Below, in pieces: positions 15,807 to 24,299 of a stretch of DNA of 64,000 nucleotides (its first letter is position 1; each line of letters opens with the position of its first letter). A program made the position numbers and the translations under genes. The stretch is taken from assembly GCF_020595095.1 (NCBI RefSeq), contig NZ_JAJDOP010000003.1, positions 620,001 through 684,000 of the forward strand. Direction: 5' to 3'. The notes below the pieces were generated by a model that was not told where the DNA came from, did no database searches, and saw nothing but the letters and a program-made list of their open reading frames with translations. This DNA is from Microvirga rosea. GTDB taxonomy: Bacteria > Pseudomonadota > Alphaproteobacteria > Rhizobiales > Beijerinckiaceae.

Positions 15807-17702
15807 TTATTTAAGAAAGCCGATCGACAACCACGGCACAGCTGCGACAATGACGGTGCCCACGAGAAGCGCGAGAAGATAGCCAAGTATTGGCTTCATT
15901 CCTTCGGCGGGTTCTACCCGCCCAATGGCGCACGCTGCGTAGTAGCCAACTCCAAAAGGCGGCGCGAACAGGCCAATTCCCATCGCAAGGATCACGACCA
16001 TCGCATAATGAACCTCATGGATGCCGACCGCTCGTGCAATAGGAAACAGAAGAGGCCCAAAGAGAACAATTGCGGGGATTCCTTCCAGAACGGACCCCAG
16101 GATCACAAAGGCAACAATCGATACGGTCATGAACGTGACTGCACCGCCGGGCAGTCCTGTCATGGCGGTTGCGAGAGAACGGGAAAAACCCGACTGTGTC
16201 AGTCCCCACGCCATTCCCGTTGCTGTTCCGATAATCAACAGAATGGAGCCCGAGAGACATGCGGTGTCCACGAGCATGGACCGGAGGCGTCTCCATTCGA
16301 ATTGACGGTAAACAATGATGCCGATGATGACGGCATAGAAAATACCGATGGTAGAAACTTCTGTCGCGGTCGCGACACCTTCGACAACAGCCGCCCTAAT
16401 AACGAACGGGAGAGCTAGGGCTGGGATCGCAATAACGAAAGACCGCCCGATTTCCCTCTTGGTGGCTCGCTTCACATGGCTGAGGTCCTCGCCGCGATAA
16501 CGCCACCAGACGACGAGACACAGGGTAGCGGCGAGAACGACAGCCGGAAGCAGACCGCCCGTGAAAAGCGCAGCAATGGACACGCCTGTCACAGAGCCGA
16601 TCGTAATCAGCACAAGGCTCGGCGGAATTGTTTCAGTCTGCGCTCCGGTTGCCGAGAGCAAGGCCACAAGGTCGCCGGGTCGCGCTCCCCGTGCTTTCAT
16701 CTCGGGGAACAGAACTGGCGCGACGGCAGCCATGTCTGCGGCCTTGGCTCCGGATATTCCTGACACCAGGTACATTGCACCGACAAGCACGTAATGCAGG
16801 CCGCCACGGACATGCCCCAGAAGGCTTGCCAAAAACGCGACCATCGCTCGGGCCATTCCGGTCATTTCGATCAGGAGACCGAGGAACACGAAGAGAGGAA
16901 CCGCCAGCAGAATAAGATGGGACATACCCTCGTCCATCCGGCCCACCAGGACCATCAACGGCGTTTGGGTCGTCAGGCTCAAATAGCCGAAGATTGCAAG
17001 GCCGAACGCGAAGGCGATCGGAACCCCGGCCAGGACCGATGCCGCCACAACTCCCACAAAGAATATCACGAGGTTGAGATTGCCAAGCTGCCTGAAAACC
17101 GGCTCGGCAAACCAGAATGCCGCGACAATGATCAGAACGGCCGCGATCGCTGATGCAAGAGTGCGCAAAGAAGCCGTTCGCGTCAGACGCAAGAGTGCAA
17201 ACACCGCCATGAGTGCAATACCGACGGGTAGTGCCGCTGCACGCCATGCGTTGGTGATTTCCAGAGCGGGCGTCGTGATAAAGGTTTCCTCTTGCGCGTA
17301 CTCGAACGCCGGCCAAACGATAAGAAGAAGGAAAGCAAGTGCGGAGGACGTCGCAAATACATCGAGGAATGCCCTGACTTCAGGAGAAGCCCTGGCGACG
17401 ATTGCGGTCATCCGCATATGCTCGTTACGTCGGAAGGCGACCACTGCCCCCAGCATCGCCAACCAGAGAAACAAGATGGACGCCAGCTCGTCCGACCAGA
17501 TCAAAGGCTGGTGGAGAACGAAGCGTGCGATAACGCCCGCGAACAGAATGATGATCTCTATCGCAACAAGAAATGCGACAGGGATCTCCACGGCAGCGCC
17601 AAGAATGGCGTCGATCAAGGTTAGCCAAGAGCGTTCTGAAGGCTTCTCAGAATTCTCCGCGAACAAGCTCGCCCCACCGGGATGCGACTGAATGCGGGCC
17701 AT
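15807..17702 (-). CDS. TRAP transporter fused permease (DctQ-DctM)
   Basis: A 631-residue membrane protein in which the small DctQ-like unit (about residues 20-190: IARFVLHQPLIWSDELASILFLWLAMLGA, RRNEHMRM) is joined to the large DctM unit (about 200-631: AGVPIAFAFGLAIFGYL, VPLFVFLGLLIEMTGMA, SGAKAADMAAVAPVL). Fused DctQM proteins are known but less common than split pairs. It imports a carboxylate in sodium-driven symport with the binding protein encoded 5 bp upstream. The sodium/substrate-region motif GSGISGSKAA-like SGISGAKAADMAAV is present. Confidence 0.92.
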   Translation of the reverse strand: MARIQSHPGGASLFAENSEKPSERSWLTLIDAILGAAVEIPVAFLVAIEIIILFAGVIARFVLHQPLIWSDELASILFLWLAMLGAVVAFRRNEHMRMTAIVARASPEVRAFLDVFATSSALAFLLLIVWPAFEYAQEETFITTPALEITNAWRAAALPVGIALMAVFALLRLTRTASLRTLASAIAAVLIIVAAFWFAEPVFRQLGNLNLVIFFVGVVAASVLAGVPIAFAFGLAIFGYLSLTTQTPLMVLVGRMDEGMSHLILLAVPLFVFLGLLIEMTGMARAMVAFLASLLGHVRGGLHYVLVGAMYLVSGISGAKAADMAAVAPVLFPEMKARGARPGDLVALLSATGAQTETIPPSLVLITIGSVTGVSIAALFTGGLLPAVVLAATLCLVVWWRYRGEDLSHVKRATKREIGRSFVIAIPALALPFVIRAAVVEGVATATEVSTIGIFYAVIIGIIVYRQFEWRRLRSMLVDTACLSGSILLIIGTATGMAWGLTQSGFSRSLATAMTGLPGGAVTFMTVSIVAFVILGSVLEGIPAIVLFGPLLFPIARAVGIHEVHYAMVVILAMGIGLFAPPFGVGYYAACAIGRVEPAEGMKPILGYLLALLVGTVIVAAVPWLSIGFLK

Positions 17703-17707
17703 GGCTC

Positions 17708-18727
17708 TTAAACCAATTTACCGACTGACTTTTCCAGAATGGCCCAGGCCTCGTCGCCATACTTGCCCTTCCATTCGGCATAGAAACCGGCTTGGCGCAG
17801 CTTGTCGCGGAAGGGAGCGGCCTCGGGCCGGTTGAAGATCAGGCCTTTGCCGGCAAGCTCCTGCTGAAGGTTGGCATTGAGCTTTGCGACATCCTCACGC
17901 TCCTTCTCGGCCGCTGCATTGATGTGCTTCGCCATGATGGTGCGTACATCCTGGGGCAGGCGTTCCCAGGCACGGCGGTTCGCCAGAAACCAGAATCCAT
18001 CCCACATATGGTTCGTGAGCGAACAATATTTCTGCACTTCGTAGAGCTTCGCCGTGGAGACGATCGCCAACGGGTTTTCCTGACCCTCCACGACCTTGGT
18101 TTGAAGCGAGGAATAAACCTCGTTGAAGTTGATCGACGCGGGTGCCGAGTCAAAGGCTTTGTACATGGACGTCCAAAGCGGCGAGACGGGTACGCGGATC
18201 TTGAAACCTTTCAGGTCATCTGGAGTGTTGATCGGCTTCGTCGAGGAGGTGGTTTGCCGGAAACCGTTGTCCCAGATCTTATCCATGGCGACGAGATTCG
18301 CTTTTGCGATCTGACCTCTCACATAGGCCCCGAGCTCGCCGTCCATAGCTTTCCAGACAGAGTCATAATCGGGGAAAGCAAAGCCCACCCCGTTAATGGA
18401 AGCAGCCGGAACAAGTGTCGAGAGGATCAAACCGGAGAGCGTAAAGAACTCGACTCCGCCTGAGCGGACCTGACTCAGGGTATCTGTGTCGGAACCCAGC
18501 TGACTATTCGGAAAGATCTGGAGATCGACACGGCCGTTGGTTTCAGCCTTGATCGCCGCAGCCATTTCGCGGGCGCGGGCATTCATCGGGTGTGTCTCGG
18601 GTAGATTGTTGGCGTATTTGTATGTGAACTCGGCCTGCTGGGCGCGAGCGACAAACGGTGCGCCGATCACAGCTCCGGCGAATGCAGTCGAGCCGGCAGT
18701 CAACAGCCGACGACGAGACAAAATCAT
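17708..18727 (-). CDS. TRAP transporter substrate-binding protein (DctP family)
   Basis: A 339-residue periplasmic receptor. The start MILSRRRLLTAGSTAFAGAVIGAPFVARAQQ has a twin-arginine-type RRR and hydrophobic stretch, suggesting Tat-dependent export. The start at 18727 follows CAGGAGGGTTAC. The mature part shows DctP motifs: NARAREMAAAIKAETNGRVDLQIFPNSQLGSD, FKIRVPVSPLWTSMYKAF and the conserved EVYSSLQTKVVEGQENPL loop with the arginine-rich carboxylate pocket. It is the first gene of the TRAP-acyl-CoA synthetase-SDR-SDR-PPC operon and divergent from the IclR gene at 18937. The ligand is probably a monocarboxylate. Confidence 0.92.
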   Translation of the reverse strand: MILSRRRLLTAGSTAFAGAVIGAPFVARAQQAEFTYKYANNLPETHPMNARAREMAAAIKAETNGRVDLQIFPNSQLGSDTDTLSQVRSGGVEFFTLSGLILSTLVPAASINGVGFAFPDYDSVWKAMDGELGAYVRGQIAKANLVAMDKIWDNGFRQTTSSTKPINTPDDLKGFKIRVPVSPLWTSMYKAFDSAPASINFNEVYSSLQTKVVEGQENPLAIVSTAKLYEVQKYCSLTNHMWDGFWFLANRRAWERLPQDVRTIMAKHINAAAEKEREDVAKLNANLQQELAGKGLIFNRPEAAPFRDKLRQAGFYAEWKGKYGDEAWAILEKSVGKLV

Positions 18728-18774
18728 GTAACCCTCCTGGTCAGGTTCGAAGACCTTGCATTTCCTCAATCATG

Positions 18775-18791
18775 GGTCCATATCGCGGACC
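18775..18791. promoter_or_regulatory. Candidate IclR operator between TRAP operon and regulator
   Basis: GGTCCATATCGCGGACC is a 17-bp palindrome with five paired positions at each end around a mismatched centre, 48 bp upstream of the binding-protein start. It shares GTCCA/TGGAC-type arms with the site at 18912 and with the site in the dgoK/dapA promoter at 20872. Confidence 0.5.
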
Positions 18792-18911
18792 TTGTCTTAT
18801 ATGCGCCACTTTGCGGACGCTTCAGCTCGTCTCTTAGGAGGCACCTTAGAGCCCTAGATTGTCAAATAAAATTCGCTCTCCCCGCGAAATGCCCATTCTA
18901 TATTCCTGGAG

Positions 18912-18928
18912 GATCCATATGCTGGAAC
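18912..18928. promoter_or_regulatory. Second candidate IclR operator, close to the regulator start
   Basis: GATCCATATGCTGGAAC shares TCCATAT, C and GGA positions with the site at 18775. It lies just before the IclR start codon at 18937, the usual place for autoregulation. The ribosome binding site GGAGG overlaps its left edge. Confidence 0.4.
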
Positions 18929-18936
18929 ACCCATAA

Positions 18937-19779
18937 ATGATTTCAGCCAAGATTGCTGTAAAGGGGATGGGCGAAGCTGCTTCCAACGGCGCTCAGGCGA
19001 TTGACCGCGCCGCAACCTTGCTTCTTCTCGTTGGACGGGCAGGACCATCAGGCGCCCGTCTGTCCGAGCTTGTCGCGCAATGCAATTTGCCCAAACCAAC
19101 CGTTCGCCGCATACTTCTTGCCTTGGTGCGCACCGGTCTTCTTGATCAAGACGGGGAGACGCGGCGTTACTATATTGGCCCTGAAGTTTATGTGCTTGGG
19201 ACACTCGCGAGCGCACGCTTCGGCATTCATTCGATCTCGTTGCGCTCTCTCGTCCGTCTCAGCCAGACGACCGGTGATACTGCCTTCCTGTCGGTTCCTC
19301 GCGATCTCTATTCGATCTGCGTGCATCGCGAGGAAGGTCCCTACCCTATTCGCGTCCACGCCCTGCATGCGGGAGATCGCCATCCTCTTGGAATAGGCGC
19401 CGGAAGTCTCGCGATACTCGCAGCCCTGCCAGACAACGAGATAGACGATATCTTGACGACGAACGCGGAAGTACTGATCGAGAAGTACCCGCCGTTCTCA
19501 CCGTCTTTACTCCGCCAGCTCGTTCGCGACACCCGCGACAGAGGATATGCACTCAATCCCGGAATGCTCCTCTCCGACTCCTGGGCTATCGGTGTAGCAA
19601 TTCGCGGGCTGGACAGGCGGCCTGTCGGCGCCCTCTCCATTGCGGCAACGGAAAGTCGGTTGAATGAAGCGCGTCAGCGCGAAATCGCACCACTTCTCAA
19701 GAAAGAAGCGGCATGGATTGAAGCTCGCCTATTCGACGCCGGCACACCGGAGAACCCACCCGCCTTAAAGGGCAGATGA
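18937..19779 (+). CDS. IclR-family transcriptional regulator (second)
   Basis: A 280-residue regulator: winged helix at about 20-85 (AIDRAATLLLLVGRAG, LSELVAQCNLPKPTVRRILLALVRTGLLD) and IclR effector domain after residue 100 (RVHALHAGDRHPLGIGAGSLAILAALPDNE, AIGVAIRGLDRRPVGALSIAATESR). It is divergent from the TRAP operon, which it most likely controls. The ATG at 18937 directly follows the TAA of a five-codon mini-ORF with its own good ribosome binding site; an in-frame ATG at 18967 is preceded by AAGGGG and is a good alternative start. The effector is probably the imported acid or its CoA ester. Confidence 0.9.
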   Translation: MISAKIAVKGMGEAASNGAQAIDRAATLLLLVGRAGPSGARLSELVAQCNLPKPTVRRILLALVRTGLLDQDGETRRYYIGPEVYVLGTLASARFGIHSISLRSLVRLSQTTGDTAFLSVPRDLYSICVHREEGPYPIRVHALHAGDRHPLGIGAGSLAILAALPDNEIDDILTTNAEVLIEKYPPFSPSLLRQLVRDTRDRGYALNPGMLLSDSWAIGVAIRGLDRRPVGALSIAATESRLNEARQREIAPLLKKEAAWIEARLFDAGTPENPPALKGR

Positions 19780-19853
19780 GCTGGCAATCGGCATCCGATG
19801 AAAACAGCTTCGAAACGCGCGCCCCCATTTATGGCGTGCCCGCCGGCAAGACG

Positions 19854-20792
19854 TTAGGCCTTATGGCGCAAGCGCTCAGCGATCTGAGCAATCGCAAGGC
19901 AGCCTCGCACGGCGGCGTCCTCCACGGCTGGGACAACTGCAAGGCCGAAGGCATCGGCGGTACGCTTGTAGACCTCGACCAGATCATCATCCCCGACGAC
20001 AGCAATACTGGCACCTTCTCCATACCACCCTAGGGCCTTCGCCTCGCGAAATTCCGAGGCAACGACAATGCCCGAAAGGTAATCGGTCATTTCCGCCGGA
20101 GAAAGCGCGCCCGAGAGCCACCCCGTTCGTACGGCAAAGAGATGGGTCAGCAGCCCTGCCGGTCGTTGATCATCACGAACAACCGCAACGCCCTTCAGAA
20201 AAGCAGCCCAGTCGGGGGCCTCCGGCTTCTTGGCAACCTTGGATAAAAAGGAATGCCGCGCAAGCGTGCCAAAAACCTCTCCTGTTACGAGAGTTTGAAA
20301 GGATGCGATTTGCCCCCCTGCGATCCTTGCCCATTTGGAGTGGGTGCCCGGCAGGACAACCGTCAGATCCCTATCAAGTCCGAAGCCGACAAGCTGGGTT
20401 TCTTCGCCGCGCATCACATCCGGGTACGGATAGTTAGAGCGATCGGTCAGACCGGGAAGAAACGTGATGGTCCCGCCCTCAGGAAGCGGCATGACCTTTA
20501 CCTGGGCAGCCAGCGCCTCTGCGTCCGCGGGCACCGGCACATACGGCATCTCGACCCAACCGTTGCGACTGCCGATCATCCCGGCGGCGTAGATCGGGAT
20601 AGGTCCGTGCGCGGCGCGCCACGGCGCAATCGCGCTCTGCAGCACGCCCAAGAAGTCGCCGGCGATGGATTGAATACCGTTTTCCGTCTCGATGCGATCA
20701 AGGACAGCTGCGCTTTCATCCACAAGGAGCGCGCGGAATGATGTCGTACCCCAATCCAGAATAATCCGTAGCGAAGGCGCCTGCACAGCCAT
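19854..20792 (-). CDS. dgoK: 2-dehydro-3-deoxygalactonokinase (DgoK)
   Basis: A 312-residue sugar-acid kinase. The N-terminal IILDWGTTSFRALLVDE is the phosphate-1-like DWGTTxxRA motif diagnostic of DgoK, followed by GMIGSRNGWVEMPYVP and the VMRGEETQLVGF and LPGTHSKWARI motifs (ATP/substrate sites of the family). It phosphorylates 2-keto-3-deoxygalactonate to the 6-phosphate with ATP, the step before KDPGal aldolase in the De Ley-Doudoroff pathway. No KDPGal aldolase gene (dgoA) is visible nearby. It is divergent from the DapA-like/dehydratase operon across a 108-bp region that has a candidate operator. Confidence 0.93.
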   Translation of the reverse strand: MAVQAPSLRIILDWGTTSFRALLVDESAAVLDRIETENGIQSIAGDFLGVLQSAIAPWRAAHGPIPIYAAGMIGSRNGWVEMPYVPVPADAEALAAQVKVMPLPEGGTITFLPGLTDRSNYPYPDVMRGEETQLVGFGLDRDLTVVLPGTHSKWARIAGGQIASFQTLVTGEVFGTLARHSFLSKVAKKPEAPDWAAFLKGVAVVRDDQRPAGLLTHLFAVRTGWLSGALSPAEMTDYLSGIVVASEFREAKALGWYGEGASIAVVGDDDLVEVYKRTADAFGLAVVPAVEDAAVRGCLAIAQIAERLRHKA

Positions 20793-20871
20793 GGCGTTTC
20801 CATCCGTTTTCTTGAGTGACTGCTTGACCCATAAACCAACTCAACGTAAGGTCCAACATGAAAAACAATTA

Positions 20872-20886
20872 GTCCACTATATGGAC
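20872..20886. promoter_or_regulatory. Candidate IclR-type operator in the dgoK / sugar-acid operon promoter
   Basis: GTCCACTATATGGAC has perfect five-base arms GTCCA/TGGAC around a 5-bp centre. It lies 14 bp before the start codon at 20901. A matching half-site GTCCA sits at 20851, 21 bp upstream, two helical turns. The arms match those of the site at 18775 upstream of the TRAP operon. Confidence 0.5.
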
Positions 20887-20900
20887 CATGAGGAAACGCG

Positions 20901-21824
20901 ATGCTTAGGGGAATTCTCCCTGTCCTTCCGACTCCGTTCACCGCAGATGGCTCGATCGACCAGCCAGCCATGGAGCGCATTGTTGATTTTGCGCTCGCTT
21001 CAGGCGTCGACGGCGTCGTTTTTCCGGGATTTGCCAGTGAAGTTGACGAGCTCACGGCTAAGGAGCGAGCGGATCTCCTGGGTCTCGTCGTAGAGCGCGT
21101 AAACGGCCAAGTTCCGATAATAGCGGGCGCCAGTGCGCCGAGCGCCGAAGAAGCGATCGCTCATACGAAGGAAGCTTTAAGCAACGGGATACGGACGGTC
21201 ATGATCCAAGCTCCGAAGAGCGTTGGCGTGAGCGTCGAAGCGGTCGCCGCCTTCTACCGCACTGTCGCGCAAGCCGTGCCTGAAATCGAAATCGTCTTGC
21301 AGAATGCCCCGGCGCCGCGCGGATCAGATCTAAAGCCGGATACAATCCTGGCAATCGTACGGGATAACCCTTCGATTACATATGTGAAGGAAGAGACGCT
21401 TCCTGCCGGGCCTGCGATTACAGCGATACTGAAAGACAAGCCTCCGCACCTGAAAGGCGTCATCGGTGGCGGAGGAGCACGCTATATCATCGATGAATAT
21501 CGCCGCGGCGCCTGCGGCGCCATGCCGGCAGTCGAAATCGCCGATGTTCACGTAGCGATGGATCGTGCCTTCCGGAGCGGCGACATCACAAAAGCGCGCG
21601 ACCTCTATATGCGGACGCTGCCCCTCCTGGTCATTCAAGCCAATTTCAGGATGGCTTTCACGAAGTATGTCCTTTCCAAGCGCGGCATTCTTACAAATCA
21701 TGTATCTCGGGCAAAATTGCCGCCGATGGATGATGCGGACATTTCAGAAATCGATGCCTGGCTGAACTCGGTCTCCCACCTCCTGGGCAACGGATCGGCA
21801 GCGCTCGCTGGAGCGGCTGAATGA
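20901..21824 (+). CDS. DapA-superfamily aldolase/dehydratase with altered active site
   Basis: A 307-residue class I lyase of the dihydrodipicolinate synthase/N-acetylneuraminate lyase family. Lys163 in SITYVKEE is the Schiff-base lysine. Two usual catalytic positions differ: the GTTGE-type motif reads GFASE (43-47), and the Tyr that normally precedes N in LYNxP is Gln134 in IVLQNAPAPRG. These changes exclude DHDPS activity and suggest a sugar-acid enzyme, such as a 2-keto-3-deoxy acid aldolase or dehydratase. Being first in the operon and divergent from dgoK it probably acts on the dehydratase product. The exact reaction is not established. The start is the ATG at 20901, preceded by a GAGGAAACGCG site. 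Confidence 0.85.
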   Translation: MLRGILPVLPTPFTADGSIDQPAMERIVDFALASGVDGVVFPGFASEVDELTAKERADLLGLVVERVNGQVPIIAGASAPSAEEAIAHTKEALSNGIRTVMIQAPKSVGVSVEAVAAFYRTVAQAVPEIEIVLQNAPAPRGSDLKPDTILAIVRDNPSITYVKEETLPAGPAITAILKDKPPHLKGVIGGGGARYIIDEYRRGACGAMPAVEIADVHVAMDRAFRSGDITKARDLYMRTLPLLVIQANFRMAFTKYVLSKRGILTNHVSRAKLPPMDDADISEIDAWLNSVSHLLGNGSAALAGAAE

Positions 21825-22993
21825 GCGATTCCGTCAAAACGATCAGCGTTTACTCGATCACAATTCCTCGCGATACGATTTACCTGGGCGAACCACGGCC
21901 AGGCGAGGTCGTGAACGAGAAGGGCTACATCGTCCGGAAAGGTAACCGCACGGTCTATCCCACAAGCGATAGAACAGTTGTCGTACGGATTGAAACTCGA
22001 AGCGGTGTTGTCGGCTGGGGAGAGACCTACGGCATCGTGTCTCCAAGGGCCGCGATGGCCATTATCGATGACCTGCTCGGGCCTTATGTCGTGGGCAGAG
22101 ACCCGCAGGACGTCGCTATCATTCACGAAGACCTTTACGATCTTATGCGTGTGCGCGGCTATACGGGTGGTTTCTATCTGGATGCCCTTGCTGCCGTGGA
22201 CATTGCCCTGTGGGACATCTGCGGCAAACTTGCGAACCTGCCGCTGGTGAAACTTCTCGGAGGACAACGCCACGAGAGGCTGCCGGCCTATATTTCAGGG
22301 CTTCCAAAGCGGACCCGAGAGGAGCGGGCCGAGTTCGCCGCGGGATGGCAAGCCAAGGGTTTTACCAGTTTCAAGTTTGCCGCTCCCGTGGCTGACGATG
22401 GCGTCGTTGCCGAAATGGAAACACTGCGAACGAAGCTCGGCCCGGCCGCGAGAATCGCGTGCGACATGCATTGGGCTCACACCGCGGATCAAGCCATCGC
22501 ATCCATTCGCGCCATGGAACCGCATGGCCTCTGGTTCGCCGAAGCGCCGGTAAAGCCGGAAGACATCGACGGCCTCGCCCACGTTGCGGCGCGTGTAGCG
22601 ACCACCGTCGCGGCTGGAGAGGAGTGGCGGACTGTCTTTGATCTCGTGCCTCGTGTCGCCCGGCGTGCGTGCGGTATCATTCAACCGGAAATGGGACACA
22701 AGGGCATCACGGAATTCATGCGCATCGGCCAGTACGCACAGGCCCACCACCTGGAGGTCATTCCGCACGCAACCATTGGAATCGGGCTGTTCATGGCTGC
22801 GAGCCTTCATGCAAGCGCTGCTTTAACTGCGGTGACATGCCATGAGTACCAACACTCGATCTTCGAGCCTAACCGCAGGCTCGTGACCGGCAACATGGAT
22901 TGCCGTGAAGGTTTCTACACACTGCCGACCGGTCCGGGTCTCGGTGTTGAACCATCCGAGGAGGCAATAAGCCTCCTCCAAGAATATAAATAA
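21821..22993 (+). CDS. Mandelate racemase/muconate lactonizing enzyme-family sugar-acid dehydratase
   Basis: A 390-residue enolase-superfamily protein. Metal ligands by pattern are Asp215 (ACDMHW), Glu241 (FAEAP) and Glu267 (AAGEEW). The acid/base candidates are Lys185 (TSFKFA) and His316 (IPHATIGIG), the latter with Glu290 (QPEMGHKG) where an Asp is usual. This arrangement is typical of the dehydratase branch (galactonate, fuconate, mannonate, arabinonate dehydratases): removal of water from a sugar acid to give a 2-keto-3-deoxy acid, the substrate expected for DgoK. It overlaps the DapA-like gene by 4 bp. Which sugar acid is used cannot be assigned. Confidence 0.88.
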   Translation: MSDSVKTISVYSITIPRDTIYLGEPRPGEVVNEKGYIVRKGNRTVYPTSDRTVVVRIETRSGVVGWGETYGIVSPRAAMAIIDDLLGPYVVGRDPQDVAIIHEDLYDLMRVRGYTGGFYLDALAAVDIALWDICGKLANLPLVKLLGGQRHERLPAYISGLPKRTREERAEFAAGWQAKGFTSFKFAAPVADDGVVAEMETLRTKLGPAARIACDMHWAHTADQAIASIRAMEPHGLWFAEAPVKPEDIDGLAHVAARVATTVAAGEEWRTVFDLVPRVARRACGIIQPEMGHKGITEFMRIGQYAQAHHLEVIPHATIGIGLFMAASLHASAALTAVTCHEYQHSIFEPNRRLVTGNMDCREGFYTLPTGPGLGVEPSEEAISLLQEYK

Positions 22994-23020
22994 AGATGAA
23001 CCCGCAACGGAGGAAATGCC

Positions 23021-24286
23021 ATGCTGAGAAGAAAGCTGACCATACTGGCGGCGACGGCCGCACTTGCGCTGAGCACAAATGCGGCGCTTGCCCAGAACAA
23101 AGTCCTCAAATTCGTCTCCTGGCAGAAAGATGAGCGCGGCGTCGGAGATTGGTGGGCTTCCGTAATCAAAGCCTTCGAAGAGGCTCACCCTGGTACAAAG
23201 GTTGAATGGACCAAGGTCGAGCGCGGCGCTTACGCGGATACCATGACGACCCTGTTCGCCGGAGGCAATCCGCCCGACATCGTTCACCTGGCATCCTTTG
23301 AATTCCAGAAGTTTGCCGATAACGGCTGGCTCGAACCTCTTGACCCTTACATAAAAGATGCAAAGCTCGACCTTACGGGCTGGGCCGGCCAGGACACCTG
23401 TGTCTGGAACAAGCAGACCGTTTGTACAATGATGCTCTATTTCGGCTACTTCCTTGCCTATAACGAGGACATGCTGAAGAAGGAGGGTCTGTCCGTCCCG
23501 AAGAGCTACGCCGAATTCCTGGAAGCGGCGAAGAAGACAACGAAAGACCTGAACGGCGACAGCATTGTCGACCAATTTGGCACCGGCCATGAAACCCGCG
23601 GCGGCGGCGGCCAGTACATCAGTGAAATGATGAACTACACCTTGGACGCTGGGGGCCGCTGGACTGACGAAAACGGCAAGGTCACGATCAACACTCCACA
23701 GATGATCGAGGGCCTCACCCGCTGGAAAACCATCGTAAAGAACAATCTGACACCGCGTGACATGTCGGCGGGTGAGGTGCGGCAGCTCTTTGCCGACGGC
23801 AAGATTGCCCTGAAGATGGATGGCCCCTGGCTCTGGCCGATCATTCAAAAGGGCAAGGCCAAAGACCAGATCAAGACAGCGATGGTCCCCTTCAGCCCAC
23901 CCGTTGGGGGCTCGTCCAACGTTCTTGCTATTCCGTCCGATATTTCCAGCGATAACAAAAAACTTGTCTGGGACTTCATCAAGATTGCAACTTCTGACAA
24001 GTTTCAATCGAGCTATGCCACCCTCGGCGCCTCGCCTCCTCCGAGTCCCCGTGCTGACATAAGCGCGGCGAAGGCGGAGAATCCCAACTTCGATCTTCTC
24101 GTGGAAGCTACACGGGCCGCGGCGAAGGCCAAGGTCGATCGAATTCCCAAAGGGCTCGAAATCCAGTTCAACGAGTTCTCCAAGATGGTCATGGAAGAAG
24201 CTCAGCGCATGATCATTCAGGATCTCGATCCAAAGGCAGTCGCTGCGACAATGCAGCAGAAGGCAGAAGCAATTCAACAACAATGA
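23021..24286 (+). CDS. Sugar ABC transporter substrate-binding protein (family 1)
   Basis: A 421-residue periplasmic receptor. Signal peptide: MLRRKLTILAATAALALSTNAALA, cleaved before QNKVLKF. Mature protein motifs FEEAHPGTKVEWTKVERGAYADTMTTLFAGGNPPDIVHLASFEFQKFADNGWLEPL and KIALKMDGPWLW fit MalE/UgpB-type binding proteins for sugars and glycosides. The start has GGAGGAAATGCC upstream. Downstream, a strong hairpin at 24300-24323 separates it from the permease genes, as is often the case for binding proteins that are expressed in excess. The ligand is probably the free sugar or sugar acid degraded by the neighbours. Confidence 0.92.
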   Translation: MLRRKLTILAATAALALSTNAALAQNKVLKFVSWQKDERGVGDWWASVIKAFEEAHPGTKVEWTKVERGAYADTMTTLFAGGNPPDIVHLASFEFQKFADNGWLEPLDPYIKDAKLDLTGWAGQDTCVWNKQTVCTMMLYFGYFLAYNEDMLKKEGLSVPKSYAEFLEAAKKTTKDLNGDSIVDQFGTGHETRGGGGQYISEMMNYTLDAGGRWTDENGKVTINTPQMIEGLTRWKTIVKNNLTPRDMSAGEVRQLFADGKIALKMDGPWLWPIIQKGKAKDQIKTAMVPFSPPVGGSSNVLAIPSDISSDNKKLVWDFIKIATSDKFQSSYATLGASPPPSPRADISAAKAENPNFDLLVEATRAAAKAKVDRIPKGLEIQFNEFSKMVMEEAQRMIIQDLDPKAVAATMQQKAEAIQQQ

Positions 24287-24299
24287 TACCGACGACTTC

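Noticed and set aside
20901-21824. Annotation as 4-hydroxy-tetrahydrodipicolinate synthase (dapA)
   Set aside because: The catalytic Tyr and the GTTGE motif are replaced, and the operon is a sugar-acid locus, so a lysine-biosynthesis role is unlikely.
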